Shown: one piece after another, positions 43,691 through 52,754 of the stretch
Numbering within the stretch: position 1 is the first letter of the stretch
Layout: each line of letters opens with the position of its first letter
Notes under the pieces: generated by a model
The model's input: only the letters and a program-made list of their open reading frames with translations
What the model was told of the DNA's origin: nothing
The model's database searches: none
Made by a program: the position numbers and the translations under genes
Assembly (NCBI GenBank): GCA_963815125.1
Contig: CAWFFM010000002.1
Location: forward strand, 1,426,001-1,490,000
DNA: 64,000 bases
Source: Actinocatenispora sp963815125
Lineage (GTDB): Bacteria > Actinomycetota > Actinomycetes > Mycobacteriales > Micromonosporaceae
Direction of reading: 5' to 3'

Positions 43691-45175
43691 TCACGCAGGC
43701 AGACCGGCCCGGGCGGCGTGCAGCCGCGCCATCGAACGGTCCCGACCGAGCAGCTCCATCGATTCGTAGAGCGGTGGCGAAACGGTACGGCCGGTGACCG
43801 CGACGCGTACCGGCGCGAAGGCCTTACGCGGCTTGAGACCCAACCCGTCCACCAGCGCCGCTTTCAGCGCCTCCTCCAGTGCGGCCGCGCTCCACGACGG
43901 CAGGTCTGCCACCGCGGCGATGCTGGCGTCCAGTACCGGCGCGGCGTCTGCACCGAGCGCCTTCGCCGCGCTGGCCTCCTCCGGGGTGAACCGGTCGTCG
44001 GCGACGAACAGGAAGCCCAGCATGTCGGGTGCCTGCCCGAGGGTCTGTACCCGCTCCTGGATCAGCGGCGCCGCCGTCGCGATGACCTCCTGCTCGGCTG
44101 CGGTGGCGGGCTCCGCGACCAGCCCGGCGGACGCCAGGTACGGGGTGATCCGGGCGGCGAACTCGTCCGCCGGCAGCAGCCGTACGTGTGCGGCGTTGAT
44201 GGCCGCCATCTTCTTCGGGTCGAAGCGGGCCGGGTTGGGGTTGACGTTCGAGGCGTCGAACGCCTCGACCAGCTCGGCGGGCGAGAACACGTCCCGGTCC
44301 GGCGCGATCGACCAGCCCAGCAGGGCCAGGTAGTTGACCACGCCCTCGGGCAGGTAGCCGGCGTCGCGGTACTGGAAGATGTTGGCTTCCGGCGCCCGCT
44401 TGGACAGCTTCTTGTTGCCCTCCCCCATCACGTACGGCAGGTGACCGAACTGCGGCACCCGGTCCGCGACACCGATGGCGACCAATGCCCGGTACAGCGC
44501 GAGCTGGCGCGGTGTGGAGGGCAGCAGGTCCTCGCCCCGCAGTACGTGCGTGATCTTCATCAGTGCGTCGTCGATCGGGTTGACCAGGGTGTAGAGCGGA
44601 TCCCCGGTGCCACGCACGATGACGAAGTCGGGCACGCTGCCGACCTTGAAGGTGACCTCGCCACGGACCAGGTCGGTCCAGGTCAGGTCCTCGTCGGGCA
44701 TCCGCAGCCGCAGCACCGGCGCGCGACCTTCGGCCCGGAACGCGTCCTTCTGCTCGTCGCTGAGGTCCCGGTCGTGGTTGTCGTAGCCCAGCTTCGGGTC
44801 CCGTCCGGCGGCCCGGTGCCGGGCGTCGACCTCCTCCGGGGTGGAGAACGACTCGTACGCGTACCCGGCCTCCAGCAGTTGCTTCGCCACCTCGGCGTAG
44901 CGCTCCCGCCGCTCGCTCTGCCGGTACGGTCCGTACGGCCCGCCGACCTCGGGGCCCTCGTCGCAGTCCAGCCCCAGCCAGGACATCACGTCCAGCAGCA
45001 TCCGGTAGCTGTCCTCGGAGTCGCGGGCGGCGTCGGTGTCCTCGATGCGCAGCACCAGTACGCCACCGTGGTGGCGGGCGTGCGCCCAGTTGTAGATCGC
45101 GGTACGCATCAGCCCGACGTGTGGGACGCCGGTCGGGGACGGGCAGAACCGAAGGCGGATCGGGTCGTCAGTCAA
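43691..45175 (-). CDS. gltX: Glutamyl-tRNA synthetase
   Basis: Charges tRNA-Glu; in actinobacteria it also charges tRNA-Gln with Glu for later amidation. RFCPSPTGVPHVG holds the HIGH-type signature (residues 12-21) and KLSKR near residue 255 is the KMSKS equivalent. Length 494 residues is standard class I GluRS. TTG start at 45175 overlaps the FAA hydrolase stop by eight bases, so both come from one message. It sits in the same order (FAA hydrolase-gltX-tRNA) as in mycobacteria. Confidence 0.97.
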   Translation of the reverse strand: MTDDPIRLRFCPSPTGVPHVGLMRTAIYNWAHARHHGGVLVLRIEDTDAARDSEDSYRMLLDVMSWLGLDCDEGPEVGGPYGPYRQSERRERYAEVAKQLLEAGYAYESFSTPEEVDARHRAAGRDPKLGYDNHDRDLSDEQKDAFRAEGRAPVLRLRMPDEDLTWTDLVRGEVTFKVGSVPDFVIVRGTGDPLYTLVNPIDDALMKITHVLRGEDLLPSTPRQLALYRALVAIGVADRVPQFGHLPYVMGEGNKKLSKRAPEANIFQYRDAGYLPEGVVNYLALLGWSIAPDRDVFSPAELVEAFDASNVNPNPARFDPKKMAAINAAHVRLLPADEFAARITPYLASAGLVAEPATAAEQEVIATAAPLIQERVQTLGQAPDMLGFLFVADDRFTPEEASAAKALGADAAPVLDASIAAVADLPSWSAAALEEALKAALVDGLGLKPRKAFAPVRVAVTGRTVSPPLYESMELLGRDRSMARLHAARAGLPA

Positions 45176-45956
45176 GGTTCACCACCGGGTTGGAGAGCGT
45201 GCCGAGGCCGCTGACGGAGACGGAGACGTTGTCGCCGTCGGTGAGCGGCCCGACCCCGGCCGGGGTCCCGGTCAGGATCACGTCACCGGGCAGCAGCGTC
45301 ATCACGTGCGAGATGTAGGACACCAGCGTCGGGATGTCGAAGATCATGTCCTTGGTACGGCCCTGCTGACGTACCTCGTCGCCGACGGTGCACCGCACCT
45401 CGACGTCGGCCGGGTCCAGCTCTGTGTCGATCCAGGGGCCGATCGGGCAGAACGAGTCGAACCCCTTCGCCCTGGTCCACTGACCGTCGCTGGCCTGAAG
45501 GTCGCGGGCCGTGACGTCGTTGGCGCAGGTGTAGCCGAAGACCGCGGCCGGCGCCGTGGCCCGGTCCAACCGGCGCGCACCGGTCATGCCGATCACCACG
45601 GCCAGTTCCGCCTCGTGTTCCACCCGCTTGGACTGGGTGGGCAGACGGATCGCGTCGTCGGGACCGACCACCGAGGTGGACGGCTTGAGAAACAGCAGGG
45701 GTTCGGCCGGCACCTCGGCGTGGTGCTCGGCGGCATGTTCGGCGTAGTTGCGGCCGACGCAGACCACCTTGCTGGGCAGGATCGGCGACAGCAACCGGAC
45801 GTCGGACACCGCCCAGCGCTGGCCGGTGGTCTGCACCTGACCGAAGGGCAGCCCCTCGATCTGCTCGACGGTCAGACCCGCCGAGCCGGCGTCGGGGTCA
45901 CCCTCCACCACTCCGAAGGACATTCCGCCACCGTGGGCGAAGCGTGCGATGCGCAC
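45168..45956 (-). CDS. Fumarylacetoacetate hydrolase family protein
   Basis: 262-residue FAH-superfamily enzyme. KVVCVGRNYAEHAAEH, EPLLFLKPSTSVVGP, VEHEAELAVVIG (metal-binding Glu residues) and GDVILTGTPAGVGPL are the family blocks. Members hydrolyse C-C bonds or decarboxylate 2-oxo acids such as oxaloacetate; the substrate here is not known. GTG 45956 has AGGAAGG upstream. The stop overlaps gltX. Confidence 0.92.
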   Translation of the reverse strand: MRIARFAHGGGMSFGVVEGDPDAGSAGLTVEQIEGLPFGQVQTTGQRWAVSDVRLLSPILPSKVVCVGRNYAEHAAEHHAEVPAEPLLFLKPSTSVVGPDDAIRLPTQSKRVEHEAELAVVIGMTGARRLDRATAPAAVFGYTCANDVTARDLQASDGQWTRAKGFDSFCPIGPWIDTELDPADVEVRCTVGDEVRQQGRTKDMIFDIPTLVSYISHVMTLLPGDVILTGTPAGVGPLTDGDNVSVSVSGLGTLSNPVVNLD

Positions 45957-46124
45957 AACACAACCTTCCTGCTGTCGGTACCAGCGGCCCGACGTGATGT
46001 GCCGGCCCCCGGCCGGTACGTCGCCGGGTCGCCCGGCACTGGTCACCTCTACTGAGGAATCTAACGACCCGGGGTGTCCGTACCGCCAGCGGATTGCCAT
46101 CGCCGCCGCTGGCACACTGGCCGG

Positions 46125-47024
46125 GTGGGCAGTCAGCAGACCTCGGCGGTGCCGGTCGGCACGGGTCACGTTCTCACCGGGCCGCAGTGGCGGGCACGGC
46201 AGGCCGCGCACCGACGGCGGGTGGACGGCTGGACCGGTACGCACCTGGACCGGCACCGTCAGGGGCGCCGGCACCCCGTGGAGGACTTCCTGTTCACGTA
46301 CTACTCGTTCCGCCCGGCCCAGTTGCGGCGCTGGCATCCCGGGCCGGGCGTGGTGCTCGCGGAGGCCACCGTCGAGGAGTTCGGCGGGCGCTACCGCCCG
46401 GTGCCGGGCGGGCTGACCCTGGACGTGACGGCGCTGCTGGCCCGGCGCCGGGACAGCATCGGATGGGTACGCGAGCTGCTGGCCCGCACCGCGGCGCGCC
46501 CGGCACAGCTGGGCTGCTTCGGCATGCACGAGTGGGCAATGGTGTACCGGCAGACAGCCGAGCAGCTACGGCACTCCGACTGGCCGCTGCGGCTGTCCGC
46601 CGACGACACCGACCGGGTGGTCGAGGATCGCGGCGTACGGTGCAGCCACTTCGACGCGTTCCGGTTCTTCACCGCCCCGGCCCGGCCGCTCAATGTGCTG
46701 CAGCCGAGCCGGAAGAGCCAGCCGGAGCTGGAGCAGCCGGGCTGCCTGCACGCCACGATGGATCTGTACAAGTGGTCGTACAAGTTGTCCCCGCTGGTCG
46801 ACAGCGATCTGGTCGCCGACTGCTTCGAACTGGCCCGCGAGGTACGCGAACTGGACATGCGGGCCTCCCCGTACGATCTGCGGGCATTGGGCTACCAGCC
46901 GGTGGCGGTGGAGACACCGGAGGGCCGGGCGCAGTACGTCGCGGCGCAGCGGGAGTTCAGTGAGCGCGCCGCACCACTACGTTCCCGGCTGGTCGCCGCC
47001 TGCGACCGACTGCTCGCCGGCTGA
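46125..47024 (+). CDS. Conserved actinobacterial protein (often labelled 3-methyladenine DNA glycosylase)
   Basis: 299 residues, soluble. Distinct blocks: HPVEDFLFTYYSFRPAQLRRWHPGPGVVL near the N-terminus, GCFGMHEWAMVY, SHFDAFRFFTAPARPLN and LHATMDLYKWSYKLSPLVDSDLVADCFELAREVRELDMRAS (broken here by me into LHATMDLYKW and DSDLVADCFELA for reading). I recall similar Streptomyces proteins auto-annotated as 3-methyladenine DNA glycosylase, but no known glycosylase motif is visible and I would not trust that name. His, Glu and Asp in the HEW and DAF blocks could be catalytic. GTG 46125 is chosen; GTG 46149 is possible. Divergent from the FAA hydrolase. Confidence 0.72.
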   Translation: MGSQQTSAVPVGTGHVLTGPQWRARQAAHRRRVDGWTGTHLDRHRQGRRHPVEDFLFTYYSFRPAQLRRWHPGPGVVLAEATVEEFGGRYRPVPGGLTLDVTALLARRRDSIGWVRELLARTAARPAQLGCFGMHEWAMVYRQTAEQLRHSDWPLRLSADDTDRVVEDRGVRCSHFDAFRFFTAPARPLNVLQPSRKSQPELEQPGCLHATMDLYKWSYKLSPLVDSDLVADCFELAREVRELDMRASPYDLRALGYQPVAVETPEGRAQYVAAQREFSERAAPLRSRLVAACDRLLAG

Positions 47025-47058
47025 CCTCGGTACCGCACCGGCCTCACACCATCGGGCC

Positions 47059-48687
47059 TCACACCACCGCCGGCGCCACCTCGGTGACGGACACCGCGTA
47101 GGTCAGCGAGTCGACCAGGGCGTGCCAGCTGGCTTCGACCACGTTGTCGTGCACCCCGACGGTCGTCCAGTCGGCGCGCTCGTCACCGGACCCGACCAGT
47201 ACCCGGGTGATCGCACCGCTGCCGTGGCTGCCTTCCAGGATCCGTACCTTGTAGTCCCTGAGGTCCACTGTGGATAGTTGTGGGTAGTGCCGGACCAGCG
47301 CACCGCGCAACGCCGCGTCCAGGGCGTTGACCGGGCCGTTCCCTTCGCCGGTGGCGACCATCCGCTCGCCGCGTACCCGTACCTTGACGGTCGCCTCGCT
47401 GACCACCGCGCCGTCCTGCCGGTGTTCGACGATCACCCGGTAGGACTCCAGGGTGAAGGGCCGGGGCCGGGCGTCGTCGAGTTCGGCGCGGACCAGCAGT
47501 TCGAACGAGGCGTCCGCGGCCTCGAACGACCAGCCCGCGGCCTCCTTCTGCTTGACCTGTTCGGTGACCCGGGCCAGCACGTCGGGCCGGTCGGCCAGTT
47601 CCAGGCCCAGTTCCCGGCTCTTCAGTTCCACGCTGGACCGACCGGCCATCTCGGTGATCAGGATGCGCATGTCGTTGCCCACGATCGTCGGATCGACGTG
47701 GTTGTAGAGGTCCGGATCCACCTTGATGGCGCTGGCGTGCAGGCCAGCCTTGTGCGCGAAGGCACTGCCACCGACGTAGGGCTGATGGGTGTCCGGTGCG
47801 ATGTTGGCGATCTCCGCGATCGCGTGCGAGACGCGCACCATCTTCTCCAGGCAGCCGTCCGGCAGGACCTGGCGCCCGAGCTTGGTGGTGAGGTTGCCGA
47901 TCACCGCGAAGATGTCCGCATTGCCGGGCCGCTCACCGTAACCGTTGGCGGTGCCCTGTACGTGCATCGCACCGGCCTCCACCGCCGCGATGGTGTTGGC
48001 CACCGCGCAGGAGGTGTCGTTCTGCGCGTGCATGCCCAACCGCGGTGTCCCGCCGAGCCGGCGGCGCAGCTCCGTCACGGTACGGGCGATCCCCGAGGGC
48101 AGCATCCCGCCGTTGGTGTCGCACAGTACGACCACGTCGGCGCCGGCGTCGAAGGCCGTACGGACCACCGCGAGCGCGTAGTCGGGATCGGCAGCGTAAC
48201 CGTCGAAGAAGTGCTCGCAGTCCAGGAACACCCGGCGACCCTGGGCCACCAGGTAGGCCACCGTGTCGGCGACCATGGCCAGGTTCTCCTCCCGGGTGGT
48301 GCGCAGAGCGCGTTCCACATGCCGTACGTCGGACTTGGCCACCAGACACACAGCCGGGGTCTGTGCCTCCAGCAGGGCGCGGACCTGCGGATCGTCGGCG
48401 ACCGCGGTACCGGCCCGCCGGGTGGCGCCGAACGCGACGAGTTCGGCGTGGCGCAGGCTCAGTTCGGTACGCGCGCGCCGGAAGAACTCGGTGTCCTTGG
48501 GCATCGCACCCGGCCAGCCGCCCTCGATGAACCGCACACCGAGTTCGTCCAGCAGCCTGGCCACCGCGAGCTTGTCGGTGACCGAGTAGCTGATGCCCTC
48601 CCGCTGGGCACCGTCACGCAGGCTGGTGTCGAACAGGTGGAACTCGTCCGCGCTCGGCGCGGACGGGGCCGGTTGTCCGGATTGCAT
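47059..48687 (-). CDS. cimA: (R)-citramalate synthase
   Basis: Condenses pyruvate and acetyl-CoA to citramalate, the first step of threonine-independent isoleucine synthesis. FDTSLRDGAQREGISYSV is the catalytic start of the HMGL-like TIM barrel, EGGWPGAMPKDTEFF is specific for the CimA rather than LeuA group, and HAQNDTSCAVANTIA and the GERPGNAD block follow. The C-terminal regulatory LeuA-type domain (about residues 400-540) should bind an allosteric end product. 542 residues from ATG 48687. Its leader region holds an attenuator (48775-48879). LeuCD and LeuB, encoded nearby, act on its product. Confidence 0.94.
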   Translation of the reverse strand: MQSGQPAPSAPSADEFHLFDTSLRDGAQREGISYSVTDKLAVARLLDELGVRFIEGGWPGAMPKDTEFFRRARTELSLRHAELVAFGATRRAGTAVADDPQVRALLEAQTPAVCLVAKSDVRHVERALRTTREENLAMVADTVAYLVAQGRRVFLDCEHFFDGYAADPDYALAVVRTAFDAGADVVVLCDTNGGMLPSGIARTVTELRRRLGGTPRLGMHAQNDTSCAVANTIAAVEAGAMHVQGTANGYGERPGNADIFAVIGNLTTKLGRQVLPDGCLEKMVRVSHAIAEIANIAPDTHQPYVGGSAFAHKAGLHASAIKVDPDLYNHVDPTIVGNDMRILITEMAGRSSVELKSRELGLELADRPDVLARVTEQVKQKEAAGWSFEAADASFELLVRAELDDARPRPFTLESYRVIVEHRQDGAVVSEATVKVRVRGERMVATGEGNGPVNALDAALRGALVRHYPQLSTVDLRDYKVRILEGSHGSGAITRVLVGSGDERADWTTVGVHDNVVEASWHALVDSLTYAVSVTEVAPAVV

Positions 48688-48774
48688 GGTGTGTGGTCCT
48701 TTCCAGGATGCTGCTCGCTGACGGATGGTGGCGTACGGCCCTGCCGTACACGGGTCCGGGCCCGGAAAACGAAA

Positions 48775-48799
48775 AGACCCCCCGGGTCACGGGAGGTCT
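48775..48799 (-). terminator. Attenuator hairpin upstream of cimA
   Basis: Minus-strand hairpin AGACCTCCCG / CGGGGGGTCT (one wobble) with a five-base loop, followed immediately by TTTTC. It lies after the leader-peptide stop (48835) and 88 bases before the cimA ATG, where an intrinsic attenuator is expected. It can stop transcripts before cimA. Competing pairing was not resolved by eye. Confidence 0.75.
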
Positions 48800-48834
48800 G
48801 CGCGCTGGCTCGACGGGTTGGTCGGCTCGGCGCG

Positions 48835-48879
48835 CTAGGTGCCAATAATCAGGCCGCGGAAGGTCCGGGTCACGTCCAC
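48835..48879 (-). CDS. cimA leader peptide with Leu-Ile-Ile control codons
   Basis: Tiny frame on the minus strand encoding VDVTRTFRGLIIGT, starting GTG 48879 (or GTG 48873). Control codons CTG-ATT-ATT come three to five codons before the TAG stop; ATT is very rare in this genome, where Ile is nearly always ATC. A ribosome stalled there when charged tRNA-Ile is scarce would alter folding of the downstream hairpin at 48775-48799. Upstream sequence GGGTGG could act as ribosome site. Peptide function is regulatory only. Confidence 0.72.
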   Translation of the reverse strand: MDVTRTFRGLIIGT

Positions 48880-49086
48880 CACCCTGCCATCGGCGAGTGC
48901 ACGGTGGGTAGTCGATCCCAGATAGCGGGCGACCAGGTGACCGACTTCACGTCGCTGATCAGCGAACGGGGCCGGGACGTGGTCGCCCAACGATCACCAA
49001 GGGTGCGGGTGATTGCCGCCCCCGACCTGGGACCGACGATCACCGGAGCACTCGACCCCGGCGCCCTGGCGGGCCCGGGGATCAGG

Positions 49087-49251
49087 TCAGCGGGCCCGTT
49101 CGAAGATCAGGATCGTGTTGTTGTTCTGTACGAACACGTCCTTGAGCGCCCAGCCGTCCTTCCACCGGTCGTTGAGTGTGTCCTTGAGCCAGTGCATCGA
49201 CAGCGAGTCGGTGTTGAGTTCGACGTCGTAGTGATCGTCCTTGCCGAACAT
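49087..49251 (-). CDS. Small DUF4177-like protein
   Basis: 54 residues, MFGKDDHYDVELNTDSLSM then LNDRWKDGWALKDVFVQNNN and ILIFERAR. The pattern of Leu-Asn, a Gly-Trp turn and a final I-F-x-R strand resembles DUF4177 (a small alpha-beta domain of unknown role). ATG 49251 has GGAG ahead at good spacing. It stands alone between the cimA leader and ilvE on the same strand. Not linked to amino acid synthesis by sequence. Confidence 0.72.
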   Translation of the reverse strand: MFGKDDHYDVELNTDSLSMHWLKDTLNDRWKDGWALKDVFVQNNNTILIFERAR

Positions 49252-49386
49252 GTGCTCCCCCTCCGGTTGGTCGGCAGCAGCCGACCACGAGTGTGAGCCG
49301 CACACGATACCGGCCGCCCGCACCCACCGACCTCACTGCCGGTGCCCGCAGAACACACCGGCAGCGTGGGAACGTCGGTCAGGCCG

Positions 49387-50523
<1,137 letters not shown>

Positions 50524-50839
50524 GGTTCTCCAACCTCCAAGGCACACGCTCGATCCGCGGTACTGCGGCAGAACTTACCGTCCGTTCAGACGCGACTGGC
50601 AAGACGCGTGGTGTGCCGGTCGAGCCAGGTACCGGGTAACCGCGGACGAATCATCCGGAAGGGTGCGTGGCACGTCGGATACGACGCAGCGGGGCGACCC
50701 GGCCCGCGGACCAGCCGGTCGGCCTGACGCGGACACCGTTTGCAGCATAGCGAACACGCTGAACGCTGCCTCAGCGTTCAGTCGTCCGGCGTGGCGCCGG
50801 ATCCGTACGACGGCCTGCGACCATGCCCGACGGCGAGGG
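50524..50839. other. 316-base region between leuB and ilvE
   Basis: Holds the ilvE promoter on the minus strand (a TTGCCA-type -35 and TAAGTT-like -10 near 50570-50605 are possible but weak). No coding sequence, leader peptide or strong hairpin was found. A short open frame (50575-50757) has no ribosome site and unusual composition. Confidence 0.5.
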
Positions 50840-51871
50840 TCAGCCGGCGAGTCGGGCGGCGATGGCGTCGCCGACCGCGGCGGTGCTCAGCTGTCCACCG
50901 GTACGGCCGGCGACCTCGGCCCCCACCGCGGCCTCCACCCGGCGGGCCTGCTCGGGGTGACCGAGGTGGTCCAGCAACAGTGCGGCGGACAGGATGGCGG
51001 CCGCGGGATCGGCCACGCCCTTGCCGGCGATGTCCGGCGCGGAACCGTGTACCGGCTCGAACATGGACGGGAACATCCCGGTCGGATTGATGTTTCCACT
51101 GGCGGCCAGCCCGATCCCACCGGTGACCGCGGCGGCGATGTCGGTCAGGATGTCACCGAACAGGTTGTCGGTGACCAGTACGTCGTACCGCTTCGGATCG
51201 GTGACCAGGAACATCGCCGCGGCGTCCACGTGCTGGTACTCGGTCTGCACGTCCGGGTAGTCCGCCGCGACCTCGCGGAACGCGCGATGCCACAGGTCAC
51301 CGGCGTGGACCAGGACGTTGTTCTTGTGTACCAGGGTTACCTTGCGGCGGGGACGACGCATGGCCCGCTCGAAAGCGTCCCGTACGGCTCGTTCCGCCCC
51401 GTAGCGGGTGTTGATGCTCTCCTCGGTGGCGATCTCCGCCGGGGTGCCCCGACGGACCACTCCGCCGGCCCCGCAGTACAGGCCCTCGGTGCCCTCCCGG
51501 ACCACGACGAGGTCGATGTCACCGGGTCCGACCCCGGCCAGCGGGCTGGTCGTACCGGGCCACAGCCGAGACGGCCGGAGGTTGACGTAGTGGTCGAAGG
51601 CGAACCGGAGTTTCAGCAGCAGCCCACGTTCCAGCACACCGGAGGGCACGCCCGGATCGCCGACCGCACCCAGCAGGATCGCGTCGTGCTGGGCCAGTTC
51701 GTCCTGCACGCTGTCGGGTAGTACCTCGCCGGTGCGGTGGTAGCGCGCCGCGCCGAGGTCGTACTCGGTGGCCTGCACATCGGGCAGGACCACGTCCAGC
51801 ACCTTGCGGGCCTCCGCGACGACCTCGGGGCCGATGCCGTCTCCTCCGATGACTGCAAGCCGTACCGTCAC
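50840..51871 (-). CDS. leuB: 3-isopropylmalate dehydrogenase
   Basis: NAD-dependent oxidative decarboxylation giving 2-oxoisocaproate (leucine route) or 2-oxobutanoate (citramalate route). VRLAVIGGDGIGPEVVAEA, LLGAVGDP, VREGTEGLYCGAGG, KNNVLVHAGDLW and VTDNLFGDILTDIAAAVTGG (metal-binding Asp residues) are present. 343 residues. GTG 51871 has GGGAGG five bases upstream; GTG 51874 directly before is less well spaced. A candidate operator box lies at 51937-51962 upstream. Confidence 0.97.
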   Translation of the reverse strand: MTVRLAVIGGDGIGPEVVAEARKVLDVVLPDVQATEYDLGAARYHRTGEVLPDSVQDELAQHDAILLGAVGDPGVPSGVLERGLLLKLRFAFDHYVNLRPSRLWPGTTSPLAGVGPGDIDLVVVREGTEGLYCGAGGVVRRGTPAEIATEESINTRYGAERAVRDAFERAMRRPRRKVTLVHKNNVLVHAGDLWHRAFREVAADYPDVQTEYQHVDAAAMFLVTDPKRYDVLVTDNLFGDILTDIAAAVTGGIGLAASGNINPTGMFPSMFEPVHGSAPDIAGKGVADPAAAILSAALLLDHLGHPEQARRVEAAVGAEVAGRTGGQLSTAAVGDAIAARLAG

Positions 51872-51936
51872 CACAACCTCCCACCGCTCAGGTCAATGTG
51901 AACAGTCTTGCCGGAGCTCACCTTCATCTCAGTTTG

Positions 51937-51962
51937 CGATACAGGTTTCTCATGATATGAGA
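51937..51962. promoter_or_regulatory. Candidate operator upstream of leuB
   Basis: Contains the palindrome TCTCAT-GAT-ATGAGA (51948-51962) and, overlapping it, CGATA-CAGGT-TTCTC-ATGATATGAG, which aligns with the leuC/iclR box at 38973-38999. Lies about 65-90 bases before the leuB start, at promoter distance. Predicted IclR (NdgR/LtbR-type) site; inferred. Confidence 0.4.
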
Positions 51963-52754
51963 CGCCCCGCCCAGAGATCCGCGACCACATCCCGAACGGG
52001 AGGTACGGACATTGGGACCCACCATTCTTCATCCCCATTCTTCTGTCAGATAACCGACAGTGGGGAATAAGAGTGTGGATGTCGAAGAAACGCCATCACG
52101 TCTCACCGGGCAAGAGAAACGCGAGCCCGGCAATAGCGGAGAAAGGACCCGTACTGGCCGGAGGTAAGCGCGGCCCCCGCGACCGCGGCCTGGTCGCGAG
52201 GGCCGGCAGAAGCGCGAACGCGGGGGGATGGCGTCGCGCCCTGGGGGGGTGCAGGCCCGCACGTTCCAGCTCAACATCGGGATGATTCAGAACATGCCGC
52301 CGCAAAGCACTGATGCGTCGTAATCTTCCGAGATCCGGCAGATGTGTCGCTGTATCGTGTAGCCGACATGAACAGTATCCGGAATGACGACGCTGCGCAA
52401 GCACGCTGCGCCCCTCTGTTGCACTGATCGGTCGTTCCGGGACGTCAGGTCTCTGATCCGAAACCGCGATCATTGTTCCCACCTGCGGGAACAATGGACA
52501 GTACGAACTGCGGTCGGATCCGTCAGGTTGATGCCCGACTGCTTGAACGGTCGGCGCCCGCATACCCCTTTCCATCCACAATGGCCACTGCGGGGGCAGA
52601 GCGTACGTCCAGCCGTTTACGTCACAGATCATGACGATCTTGGCTAGGCGATGAGTACCTTCCACAATGCGGGAAGAGGGTCTTTGACCGGGCGCCCAGA
52701 TCCGGAAAACGCCGATACCATCGCAGTCAGGCACTTACCCGGGAGGGATTGTTC
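51963..52754. other. Gene-poor, lower-GC region between leuB and the membrane protein gene
   Basis: About 790 bases with visibly lower GC than the flanks and no recognised gene. It holds a duplicated CCATTCTTC (52022-52042), an arm pair CTGTC/GACAG next to CCCC/GGGG (about 52032-52064) that could fold as a hairpin, a 19-codon frame at 52368-52427 with TATCGT ten bases before its ATG, and a perfect hairpin at 52471-52496. A 68-residue basic frame at 52079-52285 (MSKKRHHVSPGKRNAS) and a minus-strand frame at 52096-52734 lack family matches. Possibly a small RNA or relic of transferred DNA. Confidence 0.5.
52471..52496. repeat. Perfect 10-base inverted repeat
   Basis: CATTGTTCCC-N6-GGGAACAATG, perfect arms, in the gene-poor stretch. 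It is AT-richer than any other hairpin in the window and has no T-tract on either side, so an operator or RNA element is as likely as a terminator. Confidence 0.7.

Noticed and set aside
50524..50839. Possible third attenuator before ilvE
   Set aside because: No short leader with Leu, Ile or Val runs and no hairpin with T-tract was found.
52096..52734. 212-codon minus-strand frame in the gene-poor region
   Set aside because: No ribosome site, no family, composition unlike neighbours, and it crosses the 52471-52496 hairpin.
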